Source of the DNA: Paralcaligenes ureilyticus
Lineage (GTDB): Bacteria > Pseudomonadota > Gammaproteobacteria > Burkholderiales > Burkholderiaceae_B
DNA: 39,875 nucleotides
Reading direction: 5' to 3'
Assembly: GCF_004346225.1 (NCBI RefSeq)
Contig: NZ_SMAJ01000024.1
Coordinates: 1 to 39,875, forward strand
The translations under genes and the position numbers were made by a program. The stretch's first letter is position 1. Each line of letters starts with the position of its first letter. Below the pieces are notes generated by a model. That model ran no database searches, was not told where the DNA came from, and saw nothing but the letters and a program-made list of their open reading frames with translations. Shown one piece after another: positions 1 to 8,542 of the stretch.

Positions 1-81
1 GGCCCGACGCCCGCCTGGACGAGGCAGATCCGGATCAAGCACGCCGTGCCGGCCCCGCCCCGGCCCCCATAGACGGCGTCT
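1..81 (+). CDS. possible 3' end of an unidentified gene
   Basis: From base 1 one plus-strand frame stays open to a TAG at 79-81, and 22 of its 23 third positions are G or C, as in the real genes here. The 26-residue tail ends in a proline- and alanine-rich stretch and carries no recognisable domain. It would converge on the RidA-like gene. Another plus frame also stays open to about base 185, so the frame choice is weak. No function can be given. Confidence 0.25.
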
Positions 82-156
82 TCAGATACCCAAACGTCCA
101 GCCAAATACCAAAACATCCTGTGCGGTATACCGTTTGACCAAAAATGCGCTAGAAA

Positions 157-570
157 TCAGACGACCGGCGCCGGCACCACTGCAGTGACCTCGATTTCGA
201 CCCGCGCGCGGTCTTCGACCAGGCCGGCGACCTCGACCGCCGTCATCGCCGGGAAATGGCGGCCTATGACCTCCCGATAATGGCGGCCCACATCGCGCAG
301 GGCATTCACATACTCGCTCTTATCGCATACATACCAGGTCATCCGGGTAATGTGCTCGGGCCCGGCCCCTCCCTCTTTGAGAACCGCCACAATGTTTTTC
401 AAGGCTTGGCCGGCCTGCTCGGCAAAATCGTCGGTTTCGAATTGCTGCTGGCCGTTCCAGCCGATCTGCCCACCCACGAACAGCAAACGGCTGCCCACCG
501 TCATTTCGGTCATGATGCCGTTGGCGTAGCCGCGCGGCGCCAGCCAGCCGGGAGGTTGCAAATTGTTCAT
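157..570 (-). CDS. RidA-like (YjgF/YER057c/UK114) protein of the catabolic cluster
   Basis: A 137-residue protein of the usual Rid length, with the family core GGQIG (33-37) and the C-terminal VEIEVTAV strand (124-131). True RidA enzymes hydrolyse reactive enamines and imines using an arginine in the motif FPAR-x-x-VEVA. Here the stretch reads FPAMTAVEVA, so methionine 109 replaces that arginine, as in Rid subfamilies without classical imine deaminase activity. The start has an AAGGA ribosome binding site about 7 nt upstream. It is the last gene of the minus-strand operon, 27 nt after the ligase gene. The context suggests handling of an amino-bearing (enamine or imine) intermediate of the ring pathway. 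The family call is firm; the role is inference. Confidence 0.9.
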   Translation of the reverse strand: MNNLQPPGWLAPRGYANGIMTEMTVGSRLLFVGGQIGWNGQQQFETDDFAEQAGQALKNIVAVLKEGGAGPEHITRMTWYVCDKSEYVNALRDVGRHYREVIGRHFPAMTAVEVAGLVEDRARVEIEVTAVVPAPVV

Positions 571-597
571 TCAATTTTCCTTATCAGATAATGGCAA

Positions 598-2241
598 TCA
601 CGATTTCCTGCGCAGCATGAAGCGCTGCAGCTTGCCCGTTTCGGTGCGCGGCAGCTGATCGACGAATTCGACGGCGCGCGGGTATTTGTAAGGCGCGATC
701 GCCGATTTGACATGTTCCTGCAGCAGCTTGACCATCGCCGCATCGCGCGCAAAACCGGGCTTCAGCACGACATAGGCCGCCACAATATTGCCCCGGTCCG
801 GGTCGGGGTGGCCCACCACGCCGCACTCGGCCACGGCCTCGTGCCGCAGCAAGGCGTCCTCCACCTCGGGGCCTGCAATGTTGTAGCCTGCCGAAATAAT
901 CATGTCGTCATTGCGCGCCTGATAGTACAAATAACCATCGTCATCCATGACGAAGGTATCGCCGGGCAGGTTCCAGCCCTGTTGTACAAAGACGCGCTGC
1001 CGCTCGTCGGCCAGGTAACGGCAACCGGTAGGCCCCTTTACCGCCAGACGGCCTACCACGCCACTTGGAACAGGCTTGAAATCCTGGTCGACCACCTGGG
1101 CCACATAACCCGGCACCACACGGCCTATGGAGCCGCGGCGCACCTGGTCGCCGGCGCTGGACACATACACGTGAATCATCTCCGTGCCGCCTATGCCGTC
1201 GATCATTTCGATCCCGCTCGCCTCCTTCCAAAGCTGACGGGTGGCATCGGGCAGGGCCTCGCCCGCCGACACCGTCTTGGCCAGCGTGGTCAGATCGTAC
1301 TTGCCCACCAACGCCGCCATCTGGCGATAAAAGGTGGGCGCGGTAAATGTCATGGTTACGCCGAAATCCTGGATTGTCGCCAGCATTTCTTCGGGCGTGA
1401 GGCGCTCGGTCAACACCGCCGAGGCCCCCGCCCGCAAGGGAAAGCACAACAGCCCGCCCAGGCCAAACGTGAAAGCCAGCGGCGGCGTGCCGCACACCAC
1501 ATCGGAGGCCGCCATCTGCAAGGTGTGCCTGGAGAAGGTATCGCACATGGCCAGCACGTCACGGTGGAAATGCATGCAACCCTTGGGCTTACCCGTCGTG
1601 CCGCTGGTAAAGGCGACCAGACAGACATCGTCGACCGCCGTATCGCAAGCCCTGTATTGCGCCGGCTTGGCGGCGGCCAGCGTATCGAGCGACTCCGGGC
1701 CTGCGTCGTGAAAATAGCGAACCTGCTTGATCTGGGAACAAAAATCGGGGTGTTCGGGATCCAGGCAATGCGCCAACTCTTCACCCAGGCGCTGATCGCA
1801 CAACACAGCCTGGATCTGCGCCTTGGCGATAATCGGCTTCAATTCGGAAGAGCGCAGCAAAGGCATTGTGGGCACAGTCACCAAACCGGCCTTGACAGCG
1901 GCCAGCCACGACGCCGCCATCATCACGTTGTTGGGCCCGCGCAATAAAACCCGATTGCCGGGCTGCAAGCCCATATCTTCGGTCAATACCCGCGCAATCC
2001 GGTTCGTCAATGCCATCAGGTCGGAATAGGTCATGCTTCGACGCGCATCGCCCTCGCGCCAGCGCAAGGCAATGCGTTCGCCCATCCCCCGCCCCACCTG
2101 AGCATCCACCAACTCGACGGCGCAATTCACGCGAGGCGGATAGGCCACGTCCGGATTACCGTCGAGCAAAAGTTCCGGCCACTGTTCCAATGGCGGCAAC
2201 TGATCGCGCGCAAAGGTATCTACATGTGCCGATATTTCCAT
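598..2241 (-). CDS. aryl-CoA ligase, probably 2-aminobenzoate-CoA (or benzoate-CoA type) ligase
   Basis: An adenylate-forming ligase of the benzoate-CoA ligase group, predicted to activate an aromatic acid with ATP and CoA in the cytoplasm. Numbered from the upstream ATG, the AMP-binding loop FTSGTTGKPKG lies at 213-223, followed by the DGIGGTEM motif, the hinge region around DDGYLYYQARNDDMI, and the catalytic lysine in RTETGKLQRF near the C-terminus. There are two in-frame starts: ATG at 2247 directly abuts the AGGAG, while ATG at 2241 sits 6 nt from it, so 2241 is preferred (547 aa). The gene lies 43 nt after the acyl-CoA dehydrogenase gene and 27 nt before the RidA-like gene. Anthranilate is favoured as substrate because the operon also encodes an aminobenzoyl-CoA monooxygenase/reductase-like protein; benzoate or salicylate remain possible. 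Confidence 0.88.
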   Translation of the reverse strand: MEISAHVDTFARDQLPPLEQWPELLLDGNPDVAYPPRVNCAVELVDAQVGRGMGERIALRWREGDARRSMTYSDLMALTNRIARVLTEDMGLQPGNRVLLRGPNNVMMAASWLAAVKAGLVTVPTMPLLRSSELKPIIAKAQIQAVLCDQRLGEELAHCLDPEHPDFCSQIKQVRYFHDAGPESLDTLAAAKPAQYRACDTAVDDVCLVAFTSGTTGKPKGCMHFHRDVLAMCDTFSRHTLQMAASDVVCGTPPLAFTFGLGGLLCFPLRAGASAVLTERLTPEEMLATIQDFGVTMTFTAPTFYRQMAALVGKYDLTTLAKTVSAGEALPDATRQLWKEASGIEMIDGIGGTEMIHVYVSSAGDQVRRGSIGRVVPGYVAQVVDQDFKPVPSGVVGRLAVKGPTGCRYLADERQRVFVQQGWNLPGDTFVMDDDGYLYYQARNDDMIISAGYNIAGPEVEDALLRHEAVAECGVVGHPDPDRGNIVAAYVVLKPGFARDAAMVKLLQEHVKSAIAPYKYPRAVEFVDQLPRTETGKLQRFMLRRKS

Positions 2242-2284
2242 CTTCATCTCCTAGTCATTCACCACCGTCGCGAACTCCCGGCGT

Positions 2285-3457
2285 CTACGCGTCTTTCAAA
2301 AGCTCGCGCGCAATAATCAGCTTCTGCACCTCGGTTGCCCCTTCGTATATCCGCAAGGCGCGAATTTCCCGATACAGTTTTTCAACAGGCATGCCGCTGA
2401 CGACGCCCGCTCCCCCAAACATTTGCAGCGCCCGGTCTATGACGCGCTGGGCCGATTCGGTCGCCGCCATTTTCGCCATGGCCGCCTCGCGGGTGGTACG
2501 CACACCTTTGACGTCGCGCAGCCACGCCGCACGATAGGTCAGCAAGGCTGCCGCATCGATCTCCGTGGCCATATCGCCCAGGGCCGCCTGCGTCAACTGC
2601 AAATCGCCCAACGTGCCGCCAAAGAGGCGGCGCGACCGGGCGCGCGCGACCGCCTCATACAGGGCCCGGCGCGCAAACCCCAAAGCCGCGGCCGCGACCG
2701 AGGCGCGGAAAATATCGAGCGTCATCATGGCAATCTTGAAGCCCTGGCCCGGATCACCCAGACAATGCGAGAGCGGAACCCGACACTGATCAAACTGCAG
2801 TGTTGCCAACGGATGCGGAGCTATCACGTCGATGCGCTCCGCGATCGTCAGACCCTGCGTATCGGCATCGACCACAAAGGCGCTAATGCCGCGGGCGCCC
2901 GGCGCCTCGCCGGTGCGAGCGAATACGCAGTAAAAATCGGCGATCCCGCCGTTGGATATCCAGGTTTTCCGGCCGTTGAGCACGTAGGCGTCGCCGTCAA
3001 GACGGGCCTCGCAAGCCATGGCGGCCACGTCCGAGCCGGCCTCGGGCTCGGACAAGGCAAAGGCGGCAATCGCCTGGCCGCTGGCGACCTTGGGCAGATA
3101 GCTCATTCGCAACGCATCGCTGCCGGCGATCGAAATCGCGCCGCTACCCAGGCCTTGCATGGCAAATGCGAAATCGGCCAGGCCATCGTGACGCGCCAGG
3201 GTTTCGCGCACAATGCACAAAGAACGCGAATCGATGGCGGGCGAGCGTCCGCCCCAGCGCCCATCCGGGCCGGCCGGCACGCCTATGCGCAACCACCCGC
3301 CCTCACCCAGCTCGCGCACCAGTTGACGGCACGCCGCATCGGTATCGCGATGATCGACACGCGCCAGGGTGCTGGCGCACCACGCGTCGAGCTGTTCGGC
3401 CAGTTCGGCGTGGCGTGCATCAAAAAACGGCCATTCCAGCCAGCTTGTGTCGTTCAT
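2285..3457 (-). CDS. acyl-CoA dehydrogenase
   Basis: A 390-residue FAD-dependent acyl-CoA dehydrogenase of normal family length. It has the flavin-binding signature [10 protein letters not shown] (about 134-143), KTWISNGG in the middle domain, and a C-terminal [10 protein letters not shown] in which glutamate 372 occupies the catalytic-base position of medium-chain acyl-CoA dehydrogenase. It would oxidise a CoA thioester to the 2,3-enoyl-CoA and pass electrons to electron-transfer flavoprotein. Its ATG directly follows the stop of the crotonase gene with no spacer, so translational coupling is likely. In this cluster the substrate is probably a ring-cleavage product or partly reduced ring intermediate rather than an ordinary fatty acyl-CoA; that is inferred from context. 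Confidence 0.92.
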   Translation of the reverse strand: MNDTSWLEWPFFDARHAELAEQLDAWCASTLARVDHRDTDAACRQLVRELGEGGWLRIGVPAGPDGRWGGRSPAIDSRSLCIVRETLARHDGLADFAFAMQGLGSGAISIAGSDALRMSYLPKVASGQAIAAFALSEPEAGSDVAAMACEARLDGDAYVLNGRKTWISNGGIADFYCVFARTGEAPGARGISAFVVDADTQGLTIAERIDVIAPHPLATLQFDQCRVPLSHCLGDPGQGFKIAMMTLDIFRASVAAAALGFARRALYEAVARARSRRLFGGTLGDLQLTQAALGDMATEIDAAALLTYRAAWLRDVKGVRTTREAAMAKMAATESAQRVIDRALQMFGGAGVVSGMPVEKLYREIRALRIYEGATEVQKLIIARELLKDA

Positions 3458-4309
3458 TCAGTCGCCCTCGAATACCGGTTTTTGCCGAGCGACAAACGCC
3501 TCGTAGGCGCGCCGGAAATCCCGGGTCTGCATACAAATGGCCTGCGCCTGCGCTTCGGCCTCGATGGCTTCGTCCACGCCCATGGCCCACTCCTGATGCA
3601 ACAATTTCTTGGTGACGCCATGCGCAAACGTCGGGCCGTCGGCCAACTGGCGCGCCAGGGCCTGAGCGGCGCCCACGACCGCATCGGACGCTTGCAGACT
3701 ATTGAAAAAGCCCCAGCTCAAACCTTCGGCGGCCGTCATGGCGCGACCCGTATACAGCAGCTCCGAGGCCCGCCCCTGGCCGATCATGCGCGGCAGCAAG
3801 GCGCAGGCGCCCATATCCGCGCCCGCCAGACCCACTCGCGTAAACAAGAACGCAGTGCGAGCGGCCGGCGTGCCGATGCGCATGTCCGAGGCCAGCGCGA
3901 CCATCGCGCCCGCGCCCGCGCAAATTCCATCCACAGCGGCCACAATCGGCTGAGGGCAGGCCCGCATCGCCTTGACCAGATCGCCGGTCATATGCGTAAA
4001 GTCGAGAAGTTCGGGCATGGTCATCTGCGTAAGCGGGCCGATAATTTCGTGAACATCGCCGCCCGAACAAAAGTTTTCGCCCGCGCCCGCGATCACGACA
4101 ACCTTGATATCGGTGGCGTACACCAGGCCGCGGAATAGATCGCGCAACTCGGCATAGGAATCGAAGGTCAGCGGGTTCTTGCGCTCGGGCCGATTCAGCG
4201 TGATGGTGGCCACCTTGCCATCGCCGGAAGCCTTCCACAGAAAATTCTTTGCCTGGTAGCCGGCATAAGGGCGCTTGTGATGCGCCATGGTATGTACTGT
4301 CTGTTCCAC
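3458..4309 (-). CDS. enoyl-CoA hydratase/isomerase (crotonase) family protein with atypical active site
   Basis: A 283-residue crotonase-fold protein. The start is GTG at 4309 with AGGAG 7 nt upstream; an in-frame ATG lies seven codons in. Both oxyanion-hole regions are recognisable (FCSGGDV at 80-86 and ICAGAGAMV at 129-137). In a manual alignment with rat enoyl-CoA hydratase, methionine 136 stands where Glu144 belongs, and the second catalytic glutamate (Glu164) is replaced in the [12 protein letters not shown] segment (157-168). Asp165 may correspond to an active-site aspartate of dienoyl-CoA isomerase. Simple hydratase activity is therefore doubtful; a hydrolytic ring-opening or isomerase role is possible, since other ring hydrolases (BadI, Oah) belong to this family. 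The gene is 28 nt after the SDR gene. Confidence 0.9.
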   Translation of the reverse strand: MEQTVHTMAHHKRPYAGYQAKNFLWKASGDGKVATITLNRPERKNPLTFDSYAELRDLFRGLVYATDIKVVVIAGAGENFCSGGDVHEIIGPLTQMTMPELLDFTHMTGDLVKAMRACPQPIVAAVDGICAGAGAMVALASDMRIGTPAARTAFLFTRVGLAGADMGACALLPRMIGQGRASELLYTGRAMTAAEGLSWGFFNSLQASDAVVGAAQALARQLADGPTFAHGVTKKLLHQEWAMGVDEAIEAEAQAQAICMQTRDFRRAYEAFVARQKPVFEGD

Positions 4310-4337
4310 GCATATTCTCCTGGTGTGGTCGGCGAGG

Positions 4338-5138
4338 CTAGCCCGCCATCACTTCCCCGCCATCGACGGGAATCGATTGTCCATTGATCGCACCCGCGCC
4401 TGGCTGGCACAACCACACGACCGCGCCGGCGACCTCGGCGGGCTGCACCAACCTGCCTTGGGGATTGCGCTGGGCCAGATGGTCGCGAGCCTGGTCCGGC
4501 GTCATGCCTGTCTTTCTGACGATATTGGCGACGGCCTCATGCACGAGGTCGGTTTCGGTATAACCCGGACACACCGCATTGACCGTCACACCCTTTTGGG
4601 CGACTTCGAGCGCCAGTGCGCGCGTCAAGCCCACCACCCCATGCTTGGCCGCGCAATAGGCGCTGACATAGGCATAACCGATCAAACCGGCGGTGCTGGC
4701 CACATTGACAATGCGCCCCCAGCGTTGCCCAAGCATGTCGGGCAAAGCCGCCTGCATGCAATGAAACGTGCCGGTCAGATTGACCGCCAGCATCTGTTGC
4801 CAGGCGGCTTCGTCCAGACGATCGAAGCGCTGGCTCACGGCTTGGCCCGCGTTATTGACCAATATGTCTATCGGGCCAAAGCGCGCGCGAGCCGCCGCAA
4901 AGGCGCGCTGTACATCGTGTTGTTGCGCAACGTCGCCGCTCACGACGGCGACTTCGCCCAACGCGGCCAGGCTGGCCCGGGCGTGCTCAAGCGCCGCCTC
5001 GCCGCGGCCCATGAGCGTCACGCGCGCACCCTGCGCCAGCAACTGCTGCGCGACCGCATAACCGATGCCGCGCGAGGCGCCGGTGACCAAGGCATGACGT
5101 TTGTCCAGAGACGGGGTTTGGGTTTGAGCCGGCATCAT
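4338..5138 (-). CDS. short-chain dehydrogenase/reductase (3-hydroxyacyl-CoA dehydrogenase-like)
   Basis: A 266-residue classical SDR with the nucleotide-binding motif TGASRGIG (19-26), NNAG (95-98), catalytic serine 148 in VASTAG, and the Tyr161-x3-Lys165 pair in YCAAK. The PGYTETDL segment after the active site is typical of acyl-CoA or acetoacetyl-CoA reductase-like members. It probably oxidises or reduces a hydroxy/oxo group on a CoA-bound intermediate with NAD(P). Its ATG overlaps the stop of the upstream monooxygenase/reductase gene as ATGA (5135-5138), which indicates translational coupling. The exact substrate cannot be read from the sequence. Confidence 0.92.
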   Translation of the reverse strand: MMPAQTQTPSLDKRHALVTGASRGIGYAVAQQLLAQGARVTLMGRGEAALEHARASLAALGEVAVVSGDVAQQHDVQRAFAAARARFGPIDILVNNAGQAVSQRFDRLDEAAWQQMLAVNLTGTFHCMQAALPDMLGQRWGRIVNVASTAGLIGYAYVSAYCAAKHGVVGLTRALALEVAQKGVTVNAVCPGYTETDLVHEAVANIVRKTGMTPDQARDHLAQRNPQGRLVQPAEVAGAVVWLCQPGAGAINGQSIPVDGGEVMAG

Positions 5139-7474
5139 TTCCCCACCGGCTGCGCGTACGCCGCCGCTCGTTCAAAATTGGTTTCAAGCTGGCGCTTGGC
5201 CGGGAAATACTGCTTCGGCCACGTCACGTCGACAAAACCGATACGCGCCGATTCACGCAAGGTCCAGGCGGCATCGGCCAAATGCGGGCGGGCCAGCGCG
5301 CACAGGTCGGCGCGCCCCGAAGCTATGATGCTGTTGACGTGATCGGCCTCGAAAATAGCGCCCACAGCCATGGTCGGAACACCCGCTTCGTTGCGGACCC
5401 GATCCGAAAACGGCGTCTGGTACATACGGCCAAACACCGGCTTTTCCGCCTTGCTCACCTGCCCCGACGAACAATCGACCATATCGGCGCCCGCCGCCTT
5501 GAAGCTGCGCGCTATGTCGATGGCATCGTCGGCGGTAATCCCACCCTCGACCCAGTCATGGGCCGAAATGCGCACTGACATCGGCAGGTTTTCCGGCCAG
5601 ATCGCACGGACGGCCTCGAAAACTTCCAGTGGATATCGCAAGCGGTTTTGCAAAGAACCGCCGTACTCGTCGGTGCGCTGATTGGTCAGGGGTGAAATAA
5701 AGCTGGACAGCAGATAGCCGTGGGCGCAATGCAGTTCAAGCCAGTCGAAATTGGCCTGTTGCACGCGCCGGGCGGCCGCCACGAATTCGTCGCGCACCTG
5801 ATCCATTTGCCCGCGCGTCATGGCTTGCGGCACTTGCGACACACCCTCGATATAGGGGATGGCGGAGGCCGATACCAAAGGCCAGTTGCCCGCGGGCAGC
5901 GGCAGATCGGTGCCCTCCCAACTGACACGGGTGGAGCCCTTGCGCCCCGCATGGCCCAGCTGTATGCCTATCTTCGCGCTGGTATTCCGGTGCACAAAAT
6001 CGGTAATGCGCGCAAACGCTTCGGCCTGCCTGTCGTTCCACATGCCCGGACACCCCGGAGTAATTCGCGCCTCGGGCGATACACAGGTCATTTCAACCAT
6101 CACCAGCCCCGCGCCGCCCATGGCGCGCGCACCCAGATGCACCAGATGAAAATCGCCCGGCACGCCGTCAACGCTGGAATACATGGCCATCGGCGACACG
6201 ACCACGCGATTTTTCAATGTGACCCCACGCGCCGTATAAGGCGTGTGCATGGGAGGCATGACCTGCCCTTCTATCGACTCAACCCCGGCTCGTTTTGCCA
6301 TCCAGCGCTCGTACCCCTCGATCCAGCCGGTATCGCGCAAGCGCAGATTTTCGTGCGAAATACGCTGCGAGCGCGTCAACAGCGAGTAAGCAAACTGCTC
6401 GGGCTCGAAATTGGCGTAACGCTGCACGTTTTCGAACCATTCGGTAGAATTGCGCGCCGCGTTCTGGATTTTCAGCACCTCGACGCTGCGGACTTCCTGA
6501 TAGTGGCGCAAGCCCGCTTGCAGATCATTGTTGTGGCCGCTGATCGAGCGGCACAGCTCGATCGAATCCTCCAAAGCCAGCTTGGTGCCCGAGCCGATTG
6601 AAAAATGGGCGGTATGGGCCGCGTCGCCCATCAGCACAATCGGGACGCGCCGCCCATCGGACAGGGTTTGCTCGTGCACCCACGTCTGGCAAATAACCCG
6701 CGGAAAACGGATCCAGATCGCCGCGCCGCGCAGATGGGTGGCATTGGATATGAGCGGATTTCCATCGAGCCAGTGCGCAAACAGTTTTTCACAATAGGCG
6801 ATGCCCTCTTCCTGGCTCATGGAATCGAGCCCGGCAGACCTCCAGGTCTGGTCCAATGTTTCGACGATAAACGTCGACATGCCGGCCTCGAACTGGTAGG
6901 CATGGGCCTGGAACCAGCCGTGTTCGGTTTGCACAAAGGCAAACGTGAAAGCGTCAAAGGTCTGTTTGGTTCCCAACCATACAAATCGGCATAAACGCGT
7001 ATCGATGTCGGGTTTGAACACGTCGGCATAGCGCGTGCGCACGCGGCTATTCAAGCCATCCGAGGCAATGACCAGATCGGCCTGATACTTTTCGGCCAGG
7101 GCCTGGTCGTCGGTCACATTGGTTTCGAATACCAGCCGGACATTCAATTCTTCACAGCGCGCCTGCAGAATGTTGAGCAGCTTCTTGCGCCCGATGCCGA
7201 TAAACCCATGGCCGCTGCTGCGCAGGCTGCGATTCTTGTAGTGGATTTCGATGTCATCCCAGTGATTGAACGCCGCACTCACCTGAGCGGCCGACACCGG
7301 ATCGGCCTCTTTCAGGTTTGCCAGCGTCGCGTCCGAAAACACCACGCCCCAGCCAAACGTATCGTACGGGCGGTTGCGCTCGACCACCGTCACCTCGTGG
7401 CGAGGGTCGCCCAGCTTCATCAGCAAACCAAAATACAGGCCTGCCGGGCCACCGCCTATACATACGATTTTCAT
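5135..7474 (-). CDS. FAD monooxygenase-Old Yellow Enzyme fusion, 2-aminobenzoyl-CoA monooxygenase/reductase-like (salicylyl-CoA 5-hydroxylase family)
   Basis: A 779-residue two-domain flavoenzyme. Residues 1 to about 390 form a class A flavin monooxygenase with GGGPAG (7-12), the DG motif (139-140) and GDAAH (283-287). Residues about 406-765 form an Old Yellow Enzyme-type FMN reductase, with IQLGHAGRKGS (504-514) and HGYLLSSFISPLTNQR (585-600) followed by DEYGGS. This architecture is that of 2-aminobenzoyl-CoA monooxygenase/reductase, which hydroxylates the ring and then reduces it; salicylyl-CoA 5-hydroxylases share it. The start at 7474 has GGAG 7 nt upstream; an upstream in-frame ATG at 7564 gives an unconserved 30-residue extension. 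It is the first gene of the operon. Anthranilate is favoured over salicylate because beta-oxidation-type genes follow and no gentisate dioxygenase is present. Confidence 0.9.
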   Translation of the reverse strand: MKIVCIGGGPAGLYFGLLMKLGDPRHEVTVVERNRPYDTFGWGVVFSDATLANLKEADPVSAAQVSAAFNHWDDIEIHYKNRSLRSSGHGFIGIGRKKLLNILQARCEELNVRLVFETNVTDDQALAEKYQADLVIASDGLNSRVRTRYADVFKPDIDTRLCRFVWLGTKQTFDAFTFAFVQTEHGWFQAHAYQFEAGMSTFIVETLDQTWRSAGLDSMSQEEGIAYCEKLFAHWLDGNPLISNATHLRGAAIWIRFPRVICQTWVHEQTLSDGRRVPIVLMGDAAHTAHFSIGSGTKLALEDSIELCRSISGHNNDLQAGLRHYQEVRSVEVLKIQNAARNSTEWFENVQRYANFEPEQFAYSLLTRSQRISHENLRLRDTGWIEGYERWMAKRAGVESIEGQVMPPMHTPYTARGVTLKNRVVVSPMAMYSSVDGVPGDFHLVHLGARAMGGAGLVMVEMTCVSPEARITPGCPGMWNDRQAEAFARITDFVHRNTSAKIGIQLGHAGRKGSTRVSWEGTDLPLPAGNWPLVSASAIPYIEGVSQVPQAMTRGQMDQVRDEFVAAARRVQQANFDWLELHCAHGYLLSSFISPLTNQRTDEYGGSLQNRLRYPLEVFEAVRAIWPENLPMSVRISAHDWVEGGITADDAIDIARSFKAAGADMVDCSSGQVSKAEKPVFGRMYQTPFSDRVRNEAGVPTMAVGAIFEADHVNSIIASGRADLCALARPHLADAAWTLRESARIGFVDVTWPKQYFPAKRQLETNFERAAAYAQPVGK

Positions 7475-7568
7475 AAAGATTCTCCGGGCGTCCTGCCAGT
7501 CCACGCACAAGGCTTCTGAAACAGGCTCTGCGTCCTCGGGCCTGTCATGCAGCCTCGCTTTCATCCTG

Positions 7569-7594
7569 TATATAGTTTAGGCTTAAACTATATA
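7569..7594. promoter_or_regulatory. perfect inverted repeat, probable MarR operator
   Basis: TATATAGTTTA and its exact reverse complement TAAACTATATA (11-bp arms) are separated by 4 nt. The repeat covers the -10 box of the operon promoter, the place where a repressor would block RNA polymerase. MarR proteins bind such near-palindromes beside their own gene. The repeat is seen directly; that the adjacent MarR protein binds it is inference. Confidence 0.8.
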
Positions 7595-7615
7595 GCTAAA
7601 AAAAAGAGGCGGCAA
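7587..7615 (-). promoter_or_regulatory. sigma-70-type promoter of the catabolic operon
   Basis: Read leftward, TTGCCG (7610-7615) is followed after exactly 17 nt by TATAGT (7587-7592), matching 4/6 and 5/6 of the consensus. Transcription would start near 7580, leaving a leader of about 105 nt before the ATG at 7474. Confidence 0.65.
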
Positions 7616-7802
7616 GCCTTTTTTGAAAATTTAGTTTAAGGTTGGAACATATTCACTTTTAAGGTTTAAGCTGTTTTAATTGAAACAACGCAATTTCGGG
7701 CCCGTTCCATAGGCCGGACACGTTTTAATAATAGGTGTCTCGCGATGCGGGCAATACGCCATTGCACCCGCGGCCGCCACCCAGAGATTTTTCGATAAAA
7801 CC

Positions 7803-8321
7803 ATGAGCGATACCGTCCCTGAAGCGATCGAACCGGAACCCATTCCAGATCTGGAGAGCCGGACCGTTCCGGAAGACCACCACGATTTGCGGCTTTGGCT
7901 GCGCCTGTTGACGTGCTGCAACCTGATCGAGAGCGAAATCCGCAGCCGGCTGCGCACCGGGTACGAAACCACCCTGCCGCGCTTTGACCTGATGGCGCAA
8001 CTGCTGCGCGAGCCCGCGGGCATGAAAATGAGCGAACTTTCCCGCCACATGATGGTGACCAACGGCAATATCACCGGCATTACCGATCAGCTCGAGAAGG
8101 AAGGCCTGGTCGAACGCGTCAAGGTCGCCTCCGATCGCCGCAGTTCGCTCATCAGGCTGACCAGTAAAGGCAAGCGCATCTTCAAAAAAATGGCCCAGGC
8201 CCACGAACAATGGATTCAAGGCTTGCTGGGCGGCTTGTCGGAAAAGAGCAGCAAAGCCTTGTTCGAGGCTTTGGGCGAACTGAAGCTGCTAACCCAGCCG
8301 CGCCGAAGCAAGCGTAATTAG
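7803..8321 (+). CDS. MarR-family transcriptional regulator
   Basis: A 172-residue winged-helix regulator. The DNA-binding core runs from about residue 55 to 120: a helix with RFDLMAQL, the recognition-helix region [17 protein letters not shown], then the wing with [11 protein letters not shown]. Long helices at both ends would form the dimer. It also has an acidic, proline-rich N-terminus of about 25 residues. The gene is divergent from the aromatic acyl-CoA operon and probably represses it, releasing the operator when an aromatic acid or its CoA thioester accumulates, as is common for MarR proteins of CoA-dependent aromatic pathways. The ligand is not visible in the sequence. The ribosome binding site is weak. 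Confidence 0.92.
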   Translation: MSDTVPEAIEPEPIPDLESRTVPEDHHDLRLWLRLLTCCNLIESEIRSRLRTGYETTLPRFDLMAQLLREPAGMKMSELSRHMMVTNGNITGITDQLEKEGLVERVKVASDRRSSLIRLTSKGKRIFKKMAQAHEQWIQGLLGGLSEKSSKALFEALGELKLLTQPRRSKRN

Positions 8322-8346
8322 AGGGGGCGGTTGGATGGGGCGGAGA

Positions 8347-8417
8347 TGGCAGCCACAAGGGCTGCCGCTACAAATACCTGCCCACCGTTCATGTAGCGGC
8401 ACCCCTTGTGGGTGCCA
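8347..8417. repeat. REP-like hairpin pair in head-to-head orientation
   Basis: Two 26-nt units lie in the 221-bp gap between the MarR gene and argJ: 8347-8372 (minus; stem GGCAGCC) and 8392-8417 (plus; stem GGCACCC). Each has a TGTAGC foot, a 7-bp stem, a CTTGT loop and a final A. The two stems differ but both pair fully. The opposed orientation resembles bacterial interspersed mosaic elements. Confidence 0.88.
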
Positions 8418-8542
8418 TCCCGTTGCGGATGCCCTTCGCGGCGGCCACAACGGCCATCAATCCGCCCTTTGCGACCCTGTTAAAATTTCGGCTCTTTCTC
8501 TTCTACTTGCACCGTCGCCCTATTCCCGTCGAGCCAACCGCC

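Larger units (their letters stand above)
7475..7802. promoter_or_regulatory. divergent control region between the catabolic operon and the MarR gene
   Basis: This 328-bp AT-rich gap separates the two divergent starts and contains no gene. It holds the operon promoter and the long inverted repeat described separately. Further partial copies of the half-site (TAGTTTAAGG near 7632, TTAAGGTTTAAG near 7659) lie nearer the MarR gene and may be secondary operators. I could not fix a convincing promoter for the MarR gene itself. Confidence 0.75.

Noticed and set aside
712-1947. 411-codon plus-strand frame opposite the ligase gene
   Set aside because: It is antisense to a protein with all ligase motifs; the composition is histidine- and arginine-rich as expected for a shadow frame.
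2423-4138. 571-codon open frame on the plus strand opposite the dehydrogenase and crotonase genes
   Set aside because: It mirrors two well-supported minus-strand genes, has no domain, and its length is explained by high GC at third positions.
3699-4313. frameshift in the crotonase gene suggested by a 204-codon same-strand frame with an ATG at 4313
   Set aside because: The 283-residue frame contains all crotonase landmarks without interruption; the other is a shadow frame.
7475-7564. 30-residue N-terminal extension of the monooxygenase/reductase
   Set aside because: The FAD-binding motif should begin within a few residues of the start, and ATG 7474 has a well-spaced GGAG; the extension also overlaps the predicted leader.
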